Both the position numbers and the translations under genes were made by a program. This document shows, in pieces, positions 16,856 to 25,253 of a stretch of DNA of 64,000 bases. The stretch comes from Desulfobulbaceae bacterium. GTDB taxonomy: Bacteria > Desulfobacterota > Desulfobulbia > Desulfobulbales > Desulfocapsaceae. The stretch's first letter is position 1, and each line of letters starts with the position of its first letter. Below the pieces are notes generated by a model. It was not told the DNA's origin. It saw only the letters and a program-made list of their open reading frames with translations, and ran no database searches. The stretch spans positions 1-64,000 of the forward strand of contig JAITSS010000022.1 of assembly GCA_031287565.1 (NCBI GenBank). Direction: 5' to 3'.

Positions 16856-18634
16856 ATGAATCCCCCCATCCTCGCCGACCTGCGCGCCTATCTTGATGTC
16901 CTGCGCCGCGACGGCGACCTCCTGGAAATTGATCAAGAATGCGATCCGTATCTGGAAATCGCCGAAATCCACCGCCGCGTCATTCAGCGAAACGGCCCGG
17001 CCCTGTTGTTCCGCCGCGTCAAAGGCTCATCATTTCCGGTGGTCACTAATTTATTCGGCAGTGAGCGCCGCCTGGAACAGGCGTTTGCCGGGCGACCGCA
17101 ACGCTTTGTCCGCGAACTGGCCAACCTGGCCGAATCAGCCGCCGATATTTCCCTGAACACACTGTGGCGAAAACGCCGTCTGGCTATTGACGCTTTACGA
17201 ATCGGCTTAAAAGCCGTCAAAACCGCGCCAGTGCTCGAACATTGCCAAATACCGCCGCGTTTAGGCAGTCTACCGCTCCTCACTTCCTGGCAAGGCGATG
17301 GCGGGCCGTTCGTCACCCTGCCCTTGGTATACACCGAACATCCGGAAGGGAAGGGCCACAATCTGGGCATGTACCGCATCCAGCGTTACGACGACCAGAC
17401 CACCGGCATCCACTGGCAGATTCACAAAGGCGGCGGCTACCACTATCATCGGGCGGAACAACTGGGACTGGCCTTGCCGCTCACCCTGTATATCGGCGGC
17501 CCGCCAGCCCTGATGCTGGCCGCCATCGCCCCCTTGCCGGAAGATATTCCCGAACTCATCCTGACATCTCTTTTACTTGGAAAAAAATTGCCGCTGGTTG
17601 AAGACCCGCGCGGTGGTCACCGTCTGGTGGCCAGCGCCGAATTCGCCGTTAAAGGCATTGTCCCGCCTGGCCTGCGCCGCCTGGAAGGTCCGTTTGGCGA
17701 CCATTACGGCTATAATTCACTGACCCACGACTACCCGGTTTTCAAAATCAGCCACATCTATCATCGACGGGACGCCATTTACCCGGCGACAGTGGTCGGT
17801 CGCCCGAAACAGGAAGATTATTATATCGGCGATTTTCTCCAGGAATTGCTGTCGCCACTCTTCCCCTTGGTGATGAAGGGCTTAAAACAGCTCAAGACCT
17901 TCGGCGAAACCGGTTTCCATTGCCTGGCGGCGGCCCGCGTCGAAAACCGCTATCCACGGGAAGCCTTCGCCTGCGCTTTGCGGGTGTTGGGCGAGGGCCA
18001 GTTGTCGCTGAGTAAATTTCTCATCGTCACCGATGGCGACCTCGATGTCAGCAATTTCAAGACCTTGTGGACGCATGTGCTGGAGCGAGTCAACTGGGCG
18101 AGCGACTTGCATATTTTCGCCGACACCGCCCAGGATACCCTCGACTACACTGGGCCGTCGGTGAACATGGGGTCAAAAGCGATGCTCATGGGATTGGGGC
18201 GGGAAAAGTGCCGCGAGCTGCCCCTGGAATTTCATGGCGAGTTGCCGCCGGGCTGCCGCCGAGCGCGGCTTTTTCTGCCTGGCACTCTGGTGGTTGAAGG
18301 CGACTCATACAAAGAAAACAAAGATTTGGCGGCCCGTTTAGCCGCCTGGGAAGGCTTGGGCGCGATGCCCATAGCCATTCTCGTTGATGATTTGGCCGCC
18401 TGCGTCGCCTCAATGCAAGAATTCCTCTGGACGGTCTTCACGCGATTTGAACCGGCGGCCGACATCCACGCCGCTTCGCGCTTTGTCCGCCGTTTTCACG
18501 TTGGTTTGCAAGGGCCGGTGGCGCTGGATTGCCGCATCAAACCCTGGTACACCGATGTGTTGGCGGTTGACGAGGAGACCAGGAAAAAAGTCGATGCGCG
18601 ACTACCGAAACTGTTGCCGCCGTCGCTTCGATGA
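16856..18634 (+). CDS. ubiD: UbiD-family decarboxylase
   Basis: 592 residues, the long form of the family. It decarboxylates an aromatic or unsaturated acid with prenylated FMN. RLEGPFGDHYGY and 'RYDDQTTGIHWQIHKGGGYHYHRA' hold the cofactor and metal region. The usual roles are the 4-hydroxybenzoate step of ubiquinone or the equivalent step in futalosine menaquinone synthesis; which applies cannot be told here. No ubiX (flavin prenyltransferase) is adjacent. Its stop overlaps the next gene by 4 bp. Confidence 0.9.
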   Translation: MNPPILADLRAYLDVLRRDGDLLEIDQECDPYLEIAEIHRRVIQRNGPALLFRRVKGSSFPVVTNLFGSERRLEQAFAGRPQRFVRELANLAESAADISLNTLWRKRRLAIDALRIGLKAVKTAPVLEHCQIPPRLGSLPLLTSWQGDGGPFVTLPLVYTEHPEGKGHNLGMYRIQRYDDQTTGIHWQIHKGGGYHYHRAEQLGLALPLTLYIGGPPALMLAAIAPLPEDIPELILTSLLLGKKLPLVEDPRGGHRLVASAEFAVKGIVPPGLRRLEGPFGDHYGYNSLTHDYPVFKISHIYHRRDAIYPATVVGRPKQEDYYIGDFLQELLSPLFPLVMKGLKQLKTFGETGFHCLAAARVENRYPREAFACALRVLGEGQLSLSKFLIVTDGDLDVSNFKTLWTHVLERVNWASDLHIFADTAQDTLDYTGPSVNMGSKAMLMGLGREKCRELPLEFHGELPPGCRRARLFLPGTLVVEGDSYKENKDLAARLAAWEGLGAMPIAILVDDLAACVASMQEFLWTVFTRFEPAADIHAASRFVRRFHVGLQGPVALDCRIKPWYTDVLAVDEETRKKVDARLPKLLPPSLR

Positions 18635-19347
18635 GCGCCTTGCGGCTACATAAATACCTGGCCGCCTGCGGCGTCGCCTCACGGCGCAAGGCCGAGACCA
18701 TGATCGCTGCCGGGCGCGTTCAGGTTGACGGCGTGGTCGTCAGTGAAATGGGGCGACTGATTGAGCCGAAACGCCAGCGGATCACCTGCGACGGCCGCGA
18801 GGTGACGCCGCCGACCAATCTGGTGTACATCCTCATGAACAAGCCCAAGGGCTATGTCACCACCACCCGCGACCCACAGGGACGCCCGACAGTTCTTGCG
18901 CTTTTGCCGCCGATGCAAGAACGCCTGTTTCCGGTGGGCCGACTCGATCTCGACACCGAGGGCGCTTTGCTTTTCACCAACGACGGCGCCTTCACCCATC
19001 GCGTGCTACATCCTTCTTTCCACAGTGAGAAGACCTATGAGGCGGTGGTACGCGGCGCGCCTGATGACATCGCTTTACAAAGGCTGGCGCGCGGACTTGT
19101 CCTTGATGATGGGCCGACCGCCCCATGCTCTGTTAAATTTCTAGAAACTCTGCCGACCGGCCGCAGTCGAATCCGCATAATTTTACACGAAGGACGGAAA
19201 CGGCAAGTTAAGAGGATGTTTGAAGCAGTGGGCTATCCGGTGATCGCCCTGCGGCGAACCGCCTACGGACGATTGCGATTGGGCGACCTGGCGGTGGGCA
19301 AATATCGCTTTCTCGCGGCGGCGGAATTGAGGAAATTTTTCCTGTAG
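18631..19347 (+). CDS. rRNA pseudouridine synthase, RsuA/RluB/RluF family
   Basis: 238 residues. An N-terminal S4 RNA-binding domain (LHKYLAACGVASRRKAE) is followed by the synthase domain with GRLDLDTEGALLFTNDG, whose first Asp is the nucleophile. RluB-like (large-subunit U2605) by overall look; assignment to rluB over rsuA is moderate. It is coupled to ubiD by ATGA overlap, with no functional link apparent. Confidence 0.9.
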   Translation: MSALRLHKYLAACGVASRRKAETMIAAGRVQVDGVVVSEMGRLIEPKRQRITCDGREVTPPTNLVYILMNKPKGYVTTTRDPQGRPTVLALLPPMQERLFPVGRLDLDTEGALLFTNDGAFTHRVLHPSFHSEKTYEAVVRGAPDDIALQRLARGLVLDDGPTAPCSVKFLETLPTGRSRIRIILHEGRKRQVKRMFEAVGYPVIALRRTAYGRLRLGDLAVGKYRFLAAAELRKFFL

Positions 19348-19548
19348 CTTTCCCTTTACAAACGCCAAAAAAGCTGATTAGATTCAAATCATTGCAGTAA
19401 TATCAAAGAGATAAACGAGGTCGGCGCAGATTATTCCCGCGCCGGGGAAAACGGTGAATCCTGCGGCATAATATCCGTGATTTTACCGTCTTCGGCCAAA
19501 ACCCGAAAACAGCATCCTATCACTCCAACGTGTTCGCGGGAGGCGCGT

Positions 19549-19830
19549 ATGAATAAATCCGAACTGATTGAAGCCCTGGCGCAGGAAATCAACATTTCAC
19601 ACAAAGAAGCCACCGCCATCACCAATACGGTCATCGACGCCATGACTGACGCCTTGGCCAGGGGCGACAGCATCGAAATTCGAGGATTCGGCAGCTTCGT
19701 CATCAAACGCTACGGCTCGTATGACGGGCGCAACCCAAAAACCGGCAAACAAATCACGGTGAAACCCAAGAAATTGCCGTTTTTCAAAGTCGGCAAAGAG
19801 TTGCGTGAGCGGGTCAACAACGGCCAGTGA
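19549..19830 (+). CDS. HU/IHF-family DNA-bending protein
   Basis: 93 residues covering the full fold: MNKSELIEALAQEI helix pair, IEIRGFGSFVIKRYGSYDGRNPKTG beta arm with the intercalating Pro, and FFKVGKELRERVN. It is closest in look to IHF-beta (MTKSELIE, RGFGSF). The start is the ATG at 19549 with GGGAGG five bases upstream. A monocistronic gene convergent with rimO. Confidence 0.9.
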   Translation: MNKSELIEALAQEINISHKEATAITNTVIDAMTDALARGDSIEIRGFGSFVIKRYGSYDGRNPKTGKQITVKPKKLPFFKVGKELRERVNNGQ

Positions 19831-19860
19831 ATCGCCTACACGGCGCGCCTTTTTCCTTGT

Positions 19861-21182
19861 TCAGACGATGCCGCCCGCCAAGTCGTAGGTGTGCGCCGTA
19901 TCAATGCGCACCCGCACAATATCGCCGGGATTGGCGACTCCATCGGTAATATAGATACAACCATCCACTTCTGGCGCCTGGTGGATGCCACGTCCCTCCA
20001 GCAGCAAATCCGATTCCCGCGCCACGCCTTCCACCAACACATCCAAGGTTTGCCCAATATAGGATTTTTGCCGGGCGGCGGAAATCTTCACCTGCGTCGC
20101 CATAACCAGATCAACGCGCCGGGCCTTTTCTTCTTCTGAACACTGATCCGGAAAATACTCCGATGGACAACCTTCTTCATTGGAATAGGCGAAGACACCC
20201 AAGTGGTCGAATTTGTTTTTTCCAATAAATTCGATGAGTTCTTCAACATCAGTTTCTTTTTCGCCCGGAAAGCCCACGAGCAGCGTGGTGCGCAAACTGA
20301 TGCCGGGGACGGCGGCGCGAATATTCGCCAGTAAATGTTCCAAGATAGCGCGGTCGTAGCGGCGGTTCATCGCCTTCAATATGGCGTCGCTGGCGTGCTG
20401 AATAGGAATATCCAAATAAGGCAGCAAACGTGGCTCTGCGGCCAAACGTTCAAGCAGCGCCTGGCTGACGCCCAGCGGGTGCAGATAGAGCAGGCGAATC
20501 CAGGGCATGTTTGTCGCCTTTATCAGGGCGTCAAGGAGCAAGGGCAATTCAGCGTGACCGGCGCGGTCGCGGCCAAAGGCGGTCAAATCCTGGGCGATCA
20601 GCGACAGCTCGCGCACGCCTTGCCGCTCCAACCACGCCGCCTCCCGCGTTACATCCTCGACCGCGCGGCTGCGCAAGGGGCCGCGAATGGCGGGAATCAT
20701 GCAGTAGGAACAACGGTTATCGCATCCCTCGGTGATTTTCACATAGGCCCGATGGCGCGGCGCGGCCAGCAGGCGTGGCGCTTCGCCAACGACACCGCTG
20801 AGAGAATTGAAAAGCAGTCGGCGTTCCCGGCCATTGATCAGATCGCGTAGCGCGGCGACAATTGAGAGCTGCGCATCGACACCAAGAAAAAGATCAACCT
20901 CCGGCAATTCCCGCAAAAGTTGCTCGCGATAGCGTTCAACCATGCACCAAAGACCACCAATTTTTGCTCCGACCGCCCTTTGCAGGAGGCCAGGCGCAGA
21001 ATTTCGTCGATCCCTTCTTCGACCGCCGCCTGTAAAAATCCGCAGGTATTCAGGAGCAGAATATCGGCCGCCGTCGCATCATCGACAAGTTGAAAACCAG
21101 CAGTCTGTAACGCGCCCAGAACATATTGTGAGTCAACGAGATTTTTGGCGCAGCCTAGGCTGACCAGATGAACAGTATTCAT
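19861..21182 (-). pseudogene. rimO: rimO (ribosomal protein S12 methylthiotransferase) with a single-base frameshift
   Basis: RimO methylthiolates Asp88 of ribosomal protein S12. The sequence is split into two frames. Codons from 21182 encode the N-terminal UPF0004 domain with SLGCAKN and NTCGF, ending at KLVVFG. The other frame resumes immediately with MVERYREQLL and holds the radical-SAM motif CDNRCSYCMIP, the full core and a TRAM domain. The family has FGCMV at the join; here GGT-GC-ATG lacks one T, near 20945. Restoring it gives a full-length protein with its third cluster Cys. Everything else is intact, so a sequencing or assembly indel, or a very recent mutation, is likely. The gene overlaps the upstream phosphorylase by 4 bp. 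Confidence 0.85.
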
Positions 21183-21904
21183 GAACAGGTTGGGAAAAAA
21201 TGGAGCATAGCGTCAAGGAGCGCCGCGTTGGCGCGGCGAAATTCTTCATGCGAGAAACCGGGATGCCAGGATGCGGCGAATAACTCATCCGACACAACGA
21301 ACACCCCGGCCAGTTCAACTTGGCGAAAGGCTGCGACCGCGCACATCGCCGCATATTCCATGTCAATGGCACCGACATTTTCTTCCGCTTTGAGGCGGGC
21401 GAGTTGCCGCCGATCTTCGCGATACAGCGCGTCGGTGGACCAAATAGCGGCCAGCCGCGTTGAAATGCCGCGCGCAGCGCAATAGCGGGCGATTGTCTTT
21501 TGCACATCGGCGGATGGATATGCCGCTCTGTCGCTGGGATAATATCGTGAGGTGCCCTCGCCACTGACCGCTTTATCACCAATGACGATCCGACCAATTG
21601 GCAAGTCTTCACTCATTGAACCGCACCAGCCGTAAAAGACAATCCGTCGCGCCCCCAGGGCGATCAGCTTTTCCAGACACAGGGCAGCCAACGGCGCGCC
21701 CACCGCCGGTCCGGCCACAAAAAAATCGGCGGCGGCAACCGTCAGTCTGGACATGGGTAAATTCCGTTTTTCACCACCTTCAACAAAAAGACGCCGGTGC
21801 GCGGTATCGGCGTCGGCAACGTTGGCGAAAAACAGACCGTCAGCAGGAATGGCCCGTTCATTTTTCCGCCTACGCGGCGATATGACGATATGGTCTTCAG
21901 TCAC
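21179..21904 (-). CDS. nucleoside phosphorylase family protein
   Basis: 241 residues. VAGPAVGAPLAALCLEKLIALGARRIVFYGWCGSM and IDMEYAAMCAVAAF are the phosphate- and nucleoside-binding blocks of the PNP/UDP phosphorylase family. It cleaves a purine or pyrimidine nucleoside; the base is undetermined, and a role in salvaging SAH-derived adenosine is only possible. I start at GTG 21904, which has AGGGG nine bases upstream. A TTG at 21925 would lie in the T-run of the atpE terminator. The stop overlaps rimO by 4 bp. Confidence 0.82.
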   Translation of the reverse strand: MTEDHIVISPRRRKNERAIPADGLFFANVADADTAHRRLFVEGGEKRNLPMSRLTVAAADFFVAGPAVGAPLAALCLEKLIALGARRIVFYGWCGSMSEDLPIGRIVIGDKAVSGEGTSRYYPSDRAAYPSADVQKTIARYCAARGISTRLAAIWSTDALYREDRRQLARLKAEENVGAIDMEYAAMCAVAAFRQVELAGVFVVSDELFAASWHPGFSHEEFRRANAALLDAMLHFFPTCS

Positions 21905-21923
21905 TGCGGAAAGCCCCTGATAC

Positions 21924-21956
21924 AAAAAAGGGGATACAGAATTACCGTATCCCCTT
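21924..21956 (-). terminator. rho-independent terminator after atpE
   Basis: On the minus strand GGGGATAC (21954-21947) pairs with GTATCCCC (21937-21930) around a 9-base loop and is followed by six T. It ends the atpZ-atpI-atpB-atpE transcript. It lies 20 bases before the phosphorylase start, so that gene needs its own promoter or read-through. Confidence 0.9.
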
Positions 21957-22013
21957 GCAACAATAAAGTATGTGAAGCAACCCGATCTTACAACACGGAG
22001 CCTACGCCAATCA

Positions 22014-22265
22014 TCAACCCATCAAGGGGTTAGCGTACAGCAGAATCAGAGAAATAACCAGACCATAAATGGCAATAGATTCGGCAAGGGCCATGCCAAG
22101 AATCATGAATACCATCAATTTCGGCTGGGTCTCAGGATTGCGGGCGAGGCCCTGGCAAGCGCCGTTACCAACCGAACCAATACCAATACCAGCGCCCAGA
22201 CCAGCCAGACCGATGGAGAGAGCGGCACCAACACAAATAAGAGCCAACTGAATGTTTCCTTCCAT
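22014..22265 (-). CDS. atpE: F0F1 ATP synthase subunit c
   Basis: 83 residues, two membrane helices joined by the polar loop ARNPE. The ion-carrying Glu is in GMALAESIAIYGLV. By alignment the position of the sodium-ligand Gln of Ilyobacter-type c rings is Ile here, so proton coupling is more likely although Glu-Ser and Tyr of the sodium type are kept. AGGAG lies seven bases before the ATG. Last gene of the F0 block, followed by a strong terminator; F1 genes are elsewhere. Confidence 0.95.
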   Translation of the reverse strand: MEGNIQLALICVGAALSIGLAGLGAGIGIGSVGNGACQGLARNPETQPKLMVFMILGMALAESIAIYGLVISLILLYANPLMG

Positions 22266-22357
22266 GTTTTTTCTCCTAAAAAATTGTTGTTATTAAACCG
22301 TACTAGCCTTCCTATTCCTCGGCGCGCAGCCGTATTGAGCAATTCAGCGCCACACTT

Positions 22358-23080
22358 TCAGTGGGCGTGTTCGTTCGCCTGCGAGAAATACACAATGGTC
22401 AGCAAAACGAAAACCATCGCCTGAACAAAGGAAACCAAAACACCCAGCACCATGATGGGCAACGGCGCGAACCAGCTTCCGGCCAGCATGAACAGGATGG
22501 CCAGCAGGGTTTCTTTCGCCATGATATTGCCAAAAAGTCGAACGGAAAGAGAGACGATTCGGGCGATATTACTGATCAACTCAATGGGCAGAAGAAGGGG
22601 GATAAGCCACCAGATCGGCCCAATGAAATGTTTGTAGTATCTCCAACCGTGTTCCCTAATGCCGATGTAGTGGTGCAGAATCCAGACGACAAGCGCCAAA
22701 GCGAGCGTCGTATTCAGGCTGGCGGTCGGCGACATGAAACCGGGAATCAGACCGACCAGATTGGCCACGGTGATAAACAGGCCGAAGGTGGCGATCAGCG
22801 GGAAGAATTTATCGGTGAGTTCCTGTCCCATGTTCTCAGAGCAAAAATCCTCAAAACCACCGATGACGATTTCCCAAAAATTCTGCCCTTGACCGGGAAT
22901 CAATTCGATATTGCCCATGGTGAGCTTGGCGACAAAAAACAAAAACGCCATCACCAGCCACGTGTACGTCATGTACGGGGCGGTGAAATACTCGATAAAA
23001 CCGCCGGCGGCAAATCCGTGAGTAACCGGCAGACCCGCTTTCTCTAGGAGAAGCGAGGTAAACAGAATCGGATGCTCCAT
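22358..23080 (-). CDS. atpB: F0F1 ATP synthase subunit a
   Basis: 240 residues, five to six membrane helices. The essential Arg lies in the helix 'ISNIARIVSLSVRLFGNIMAKE' that faces the c ring, and 'FPLIATFGLFITVANLVGLIPGF' is typical. GGGAGG precedes the ATG at 23080. Between the atpI-like gene (5-bp gap) and atpE. Confidence 0.95.
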   Translation of the reverse strand: MEHPILFTSLLLEKAGLPVTHGFAAGGFIEYFTAPYMTYTWLVMAFLFFVAKLTMGNIELIPGQGQNFWEIVIGGFEDFCSENMGQELTDKFFPLIATFGLFITVANLVGLIPGFMSPTASLNTTLALALVVWILHHYIGIREHGWRYYKHFIGPIWWLIPLLLPIELISNIARIVSLSVRLFGNIMAKETLLAILFMLAGSWFAPLPIMVLGVLVSFVQAMVFVLLTIVYFSQANEHAH

Positions 23081-23085
23081 ACAAC

Positions 23086-23490
23086 TTACCTCCCGTGCAA
23101 AAAGAGACGTCCCGCCATCACCACCGCGATCACCGAGATCGCGAGCGGCACCACCGACAAACCAACCACCAGGCCAAAAACTTCAACCCACTTGTGCTTT
23201 ATGAGCGGGAGCAATACAAAAGCCATGACTGCCAATCGCAAAAAAAAACCCAGGATACATTTCCAGGTTTCTCGTTTTCCGCGGGCGATCTGCCGGGCAA
23301 AATCATCGTCGGCCATCACCCCGTCGGTCAATCGTCGCACATTGCGGACAGAAAGAGCGAAGCTTACGAGGGCTAATAACCCACCCGCCAATACCGACCA
23401 TGCCATCTTTTCCGAATAAAAAAACCATCCGCCCGACGTCAAGAGGAACAGACAGACGAATCCGCACCGCGACACATCTTTGATTATCAC
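23086..23490 (-). CDS. atpI: ATP synthase subunit I (AtpI-like)
   Basis: 134 residues with four predicted membrane helices, the layout of the ATP synthase I-chain that helps c-ring assembly. Sequence is poorly conserved in this family, so the call rests on size, topology and position between atpZ and atpB. The start is GTG at 23490, overlapping the atpZ stop as GTGA. Confidence 0.75.
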   Translation of the reverse strand: MIIKDVSRCGFVCLFLLTSGGWFFYSEKMAWSVLAGGLLALVSFALSVRNVRRLTDGVMADDDFARQIARGKRETWKCILGFFLRLAVMAFVLLPLIKHKWVEVFGLVVGLSVVPLAISVIAVVMAGRLFLHGR

Positions 23491-23732
23491 GACCGGTCGT
23501 CCTTGGGTGCGCCATTGGAGCGCTGGAGCACATCGAAAAGGACACGATAACCGGCGGCGATGCCAAAAGATAATCCTATAAACATGAACAACGGCGCTAA
23601 ACGCCCGGAAAAAATCCGTTGGTCAACAAAATACCCAGCGCCGAAGCCGATGAAGATGCATACCGCAAAGGTTAAGCCAAGCTGGCCGAAATGGGCCAAC
23701 TGCCGCACCACTTCTTTTTTTACATTCGCCAT
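23487..23732 (-). CDS. atpZ: AtpZ-type ATP synthase accessory membrane protein
   Basis: 81 residues with two membrane helices, 'FAVCIFIGFGAGYFVDQRIF' and 'LFMFIGLSFGIAAGYRVLFDVL', the AtpZ/AtpI pattern. AtpZ proteins are thought to aid F0 assembly or magnesium handling. Start ATG 23732 follows a GGGGGGC ribosome site. First gene of the four-gene F0 operon. Confidence 0.8.
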   Translation of the reverse strand: MANVKKEVVRQLAHFGQLGLTFAVCIFIGFGAGYFVDQRIFSGRLAPLFMFIGLSFGIAAGYRVLFDVLQRSNGAPKDDRS

Positions 23733-23833
23733 GGGAGCGCCCCCCGGAGACATGGAAAAGGCCCCGCAATTCAGCGCGAGTTATAGCACCGCGCCCGGAA
23801 AAGTCAACGGCTTTGTCTTGGCTGGATCATTCT

Positions 23834-25129
23834 TTATTCTCGCCGCGCAATCCGGGCAAAAGAAGCCGCGCAGGCGGCCAAGGCGGCTTCGAGTTGGGCT
23901 GGCTCATGCGCCGCCGATACGAAAAGCGCTTCAAATTGCGAAGGCGCGAGAGCAAACCCCGACGCCAGCATATTTTGATAATGGCGGGCGTATCGCCCGG
24001 TGTCGGCGCGCATCGCCGAAAGATAATCCATCACCGGCCACTCGGTGAAAAACCCGGTCATCAACGAGCCGACCCGATTCAATACCATCGGCAATCCGGC
24101 CTTCCGCCCCGCCTCGCCCAGCGCGGCGGCGAAATCGGCCGCCTTGGCGTTTAAGCGCGGGTAAAAGTCTTTTTGTCGCAAAAGCCGCAAAGTAGCGGCA
24201 CCAGCCGCCATCGCCAGAGGATTGCCGGAGAGGGTTCCCGCCTGATAGACCGGTCCATCCGGAGCGATATGGTTCATGATTTCCGCGCGACCGCCATAAG
24301 CGCCGACCGGCAGGCCGCCGCCGATGATTTTGCCCAGGCAGGTCAAATCGGCCTCAATGCCGTACAGCTCCTGCGCGCCGCCATAGGCCAGACGAAAGCC
24401 AGTGATCACCTCGTCAAAGATCAGGATAATGCCCAATTCACGGGTCAACGCCCGCATTTTTTCGAGGAAACCCGGCTGCGGCGGCACACAACCCATATTG
24501 CCGGCCACCGGCTCGACGATGACGCAGGCAATCTCCGCCGCCCTGGCGCGCAGGGTCGCCTCCAAGGCTTCATTATCGTTGTACGGAATGGAAATGGTGT
24601 TTTTGACAATATCCGTCGGCACGCCGGGACTGCCGGCAATGCCCAGGGTAATGACCCCGGAACCGGCCTTGACCAGGAAAGAATCGGCGTGGCCGTGGTA
24701 GCAACCGTCAAATTTGACAACGACATCCTTGCCGGTGAAACCGCGCGCCAGGCGAATCGCGCTCATCGTCGCCTCGGTGCCGGAATTGACGAAGCGCACT
24801 TTGTCAATTGAAACGAAGGCGTCACACACCAAGGCCGCCAATTCGACCTCGCCGGGTGTTGAAGCGCCGAAACTGGCGCCGCGACCGGCGGCCTGGCAAA
24901 TTGCCTCAACCACCGGCGGCGCCGCGTGCCCCAGAATCATCGGCCCCCAAGAACTAACAAAATCGACATAGCGGTTGCCATCGGCATCGCAAATGGTCGC
25001 GCCCTCAGCGCTCACAATAAAAATCGGGTCGCAACCGACGGCGCGACAGGCCCGCACCGGGCTGTTGACCCCACCGGGAATCAGACGTTTGGCCGCTGAA
25101 AACAGTCGGGCCGACTCTGCATGGTTCAT
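23834..25129 (-). CDS. hemL: glutamate-1-semialdehyde 2,1-aminomutase
   Basis: 431 residues, standard length. It converts glutamate-1-semialdehyde to 5-aminolevulinate in the C5 haem pathway. FVNSGTEATMSAIRLARGFTG, FDEVITGFR, the PLP-Lys in CLGKIIGGGLPVGAYGG and YQAGTLSGNPLAMAAG are all intact. The start is ATG 25129 with GAGGA upstream; a longer frame to 25318 crosses a terminator and is not used. It lies downstream of the metabolite operon but behind a terminator, so it is likely independent. Confidence 0.95.
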   Translation of the reverse strand: MNHAESARLFSAAKRLIPGGVNSPVRACRAVGCDPIFIVSAEGATICDADGNRYVDFVSSWGPMILGHAAPPVVEAICQAAGRGASFGASTPGEVELAALVCDAFVSIDKVRFVNSGTEATMSAIRLARGFTGKDVVVKFDGCYHGHADSFLVKAGSGVITLGIAGSPGVPTDIVKNTISIPYNDNEALEATLRARAAEIACVIVEPVAGNMGCVPPQPGFLEKMRALTRELGIILIFDEVITGFRLAYGGAQELYGIEADLTCLGKIIGGGLPVGAYGGRAEIMNHIAPDGPVYQAGTLSGNPLAMAAGAATLRLLRQKDFYPRLNAKAADFAAALGEAGRKAGLPMVLNRVGSLMTGFFTEWPVMDYLSAMRADTGRYARHYQNMLASGFALAPSQFEALFVSAAHEPAQLEAALAACAASFARIARRE

Positions 25130-25213
25130 CTTTTCCTCATCGGGTGAAATGAAAACGCCTGTCGGGCGAGCGACGCGCCTTTCGGCGAAAACAGTCACTG
25201 TACCATGCGTGGC

Positions 25214-25238
25214 CAAAGAGAAAAAGACACGGAGTGTC
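25214..25238 (-). terminator. likely terminator of the NRPS operon
   Basis: On the minus strand GACAC (25238-25234) and GTGTC (25230-25226) make a short tight hairpin with a three-base loop, followed by a T-rich run TTTTTCTCTTT. It stands 16 bases beyond the stop of the last ABC gene and separates the operon from hemL. The 5-bp stem is short, so efficiency is uncertain. Confidence 0.55.
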
Positions 25239-25253
25239 GTGGACGCGCGTTCT

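Noticed and set aside
22014-22265. Sodium-binding c ring, because Glu-Ser and Tyr of the Na+ signature are present
   Set aside because: By alignment the Gln ligand near the first helix is Ile, so the full Na+ set is missing.
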